Source: Veillonella sp. VA137 (lineage in GTDB: Bacteria; Bacillota; Negativicutes; Veillonellales; Veillonellaceae). Taken from it: a stretch of 64,000 bases of DNA. The notes beneath the pieces were generated by a model, which was not told the origin of the DNA, did not search any database, and worked only from the letters and a program-made list of their open reading frames with translations. This document shows, piece by piece, positions 62,926 to 64,000 of this stretch. Within the stretch, counting starts at the first letter, position 1. The number at the start of each line of letters is the position of its first letter. The position numbers and the translations under genes were made by a program. The DNA lies in the NCBI RefSeq assembly GCF_003992015.1, contig NZ_RQVK01000003.1:62001-126000 (forward strand), given 5' to 3'.

Positions 62926-64000
62926 CTACAATGCATCCAATATAGTCCCCATTTTATTAATGGTTTCTTCGTACTCTTCATCGCTATTGGATTCGCTCAC
63001 AATACCACATCCAGCATAGGCATAGAGTCTGTTACCCATGATGAGGGCAGAGCGAATAGCAACCACCAGAATGCCATCCCCCATATCTTTCATAAATCCA
63101 AAGGGTGCCGCATACATGCCACGCTCATGGGCTTCATACTTCGCCAGTAAATCCATCGCCAGTTCTCGCGGCTCGCCCCCTAGGGCTGGTGTAGGGTGCA
63201 ATAATTGCCCCCATTCGATGAGCGATTTCGTACTATCCTTAGCCGTGATGATAGTCCGCAAATGGTATAACCGTGAAAGCTCCATAATCCCTGTCTCTCC
63301 TACGGTCACATCCTCCGTCACTTGCCGCATCGTATGCACAATACGATCTCGCACGATATTGTGCTCCACCCGATTTTTATGGTCATTTAGGAATCGTTCC
63401 TTCGTCCACGCCTTAGGACCAAACTTCGGTGCCGTTCCTGCCAAAGCATAGCTTAAAATTTCATCCCCTCGATGACGTACGAGAATTTCAGGGGAGGCCC
63501 CCACGAAGGTACGTCCCTCTTTTTCATAACCAAAAATAAAGCAATTCGGGTTGTTCTCCACCAAACGGTCCAATATGCTCACCACATCAAACTTTGTAGG
63601 GCTAGTAAACTCTACCTCACGAGAGGAAACCACCTTCGTCATGCGCCCTACGTGAATATTCGTCAAAATGGCATCCATCAAGGTATCCCAATCTTGTTTA
63701 TCATCACTAGTTTCTGTAAACGTATGGTCTACACGCTTAATCTTATGGCGCTGTATATCTACGCCCTCCCCTGCATGCAGGTAAAAGGACTCCCCATTTT
63801 CTACAATATAGTAATGGGTGAAAGCCACCATTTCATGGCCCATGTTATGCCATTTTTCATCTTTCACAGTCGGAAAGAAGGTGCCCCCATAAAATACGTA
63901 CGCATATTGTTCCCGATCACTGTCGTCTTGTACCACCGCCAATCGTTTAGCGCCTACCACCACACGATCGCTTTGACGGTCCCCCCAAAAGACCCGTTCC
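62926..64000 (-). CDS. menF: Isochorismate synthase, C-terminal part
   Basis: The frame is open to the right edge (at least 358 codons), so the N-terminus is missing; the upstream residues ERVFWGDRQSDRVVVG continue the protein. The chorismate-binding domain is complete, with SREVEFTSP, NCFIFGYEKEGRTFVGASPE, LAGTAPKFG and the late ALGGEPRELAMD and GIVSESNSDEEYEET segments. It converts chorismate to isochorismate, the entry step to menaquinone. Confidence 0.92.
   Translation of the reverse strand, partial: ERVFWGDRQSDRVVVGAKRLAVVQDDSDREQYAYVFYGGTFFPTVKDEKWHNMGHEMVAFTHYYIVENGESFYLHAGEGVDIQRHKIKRVDHTFTETSDDKQDWDTLMDAILTNIHVGRMTKVVSSREVEFTSPTKFDVVSILDRLVENNPNCFIFGYEKEGRTFVGASPEILVRHRGDEILSYALAGTAPKFGPKAWTKERFLNDHKNRVEHNIVRDRIVHTMRQVTEDVTVGETGIMELSRLYHLRTIITAKDSTKSLIEWGQLLHPTPALGGEPRELAMDLLAKYEAHERGMYAAPFGFMKDMGDGILVVAIRSALIMGNRLYAYAGCGIVSESNSDEEYEETINKMGTILDAL

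Overview
The window looks like chromosomal DNA of a Veillonella-type Negativicute. That is an inference from content: lactate/succinate-type anaerobic metabolism (a fumarate reductase with an HdrB-like third subunit, 2-oxoacid:ferredoxin oxidoreductase), a menaquinone (men) cluster, low-to-moderate GC, strong Bacillota-type ribosome binding sites (AAAGGAGG) and T-box control. No tRNA, rRNA, CRISPR array, prophage or complete insertion sequence was seen. Most genes are on the minus strand.

Layout. 1-2,300: edge of a membrane protein, a PepSY protein and pheA. 2,500-7,800: leucine operon leuA-leuC-leuD-leuB behind a leucine T-box leader. 7,870-14,000: a Fic protein, pyrG, argS and four small housekeeping or hypothetical genes. 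14,360-17,320: an ECF vitamin-type transporter with an unusual S-component/ATPase fusion. 17,600-24,500: a nickel/peptide-type ABC transporter with a Fur-like operator, next to a decayed second copy whose binding-protein gene carries one in-frame TGA. 24,700-25,000: a small par/Fst-like type I toxin-antitoxin locus. 25,000-31,000: purB, an MFS exporter and korAB. 31,100-31,350: an unrecognised RNA gene built of consecutive hairpins. 31,500-36,500: a GntR regulator, a lipid kinase, a GH28-like anchored protein, and a YolD/Y-family polymerase pair. 36,900-40,460: fumarate reductase. 41,390-47,400: nrdA and nrdB, separated by about 2.7 kb of accessory DNA holding a decayed ATPase fragment, a second type I toxin-antitoxin locus, a 40-bp-periodic array of palindromes, a DUF4143-type ATPase and an orphan antitoxin-like gene. 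47,600-57,150: brnQ, a molybdopterin oxidoreductase, Dps, an arsR-dinB-hypothetical-tauE operon and ahpC. 57,290-64,000: a cysteine desulfidase-like gene and menF-menD-menH-menC.

The core genes fit an anaerobe that feeds electrons from oxoacids through ferredoxin and menaquinone to fumarate and makes its own leucine and phenylalanine. The fumarate reductase flavoprotein lacks the usual FAD-linking histidine, which would fit a one-way fumarate reducer.

The strongest candidates for undescribed biology are the two type I toxin-antitoxin loci (24,740-25,005 and 43,973-44,281), the 40-bp-spaced palindrome array (44,344-44,521), the hairpin-string RNA (31,118-31,350), and the ECF transporter whose two ATPases appear to be degenerate at the same composite ATP site. 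All were found by reading the sequence; none was checked by database search or folding software.
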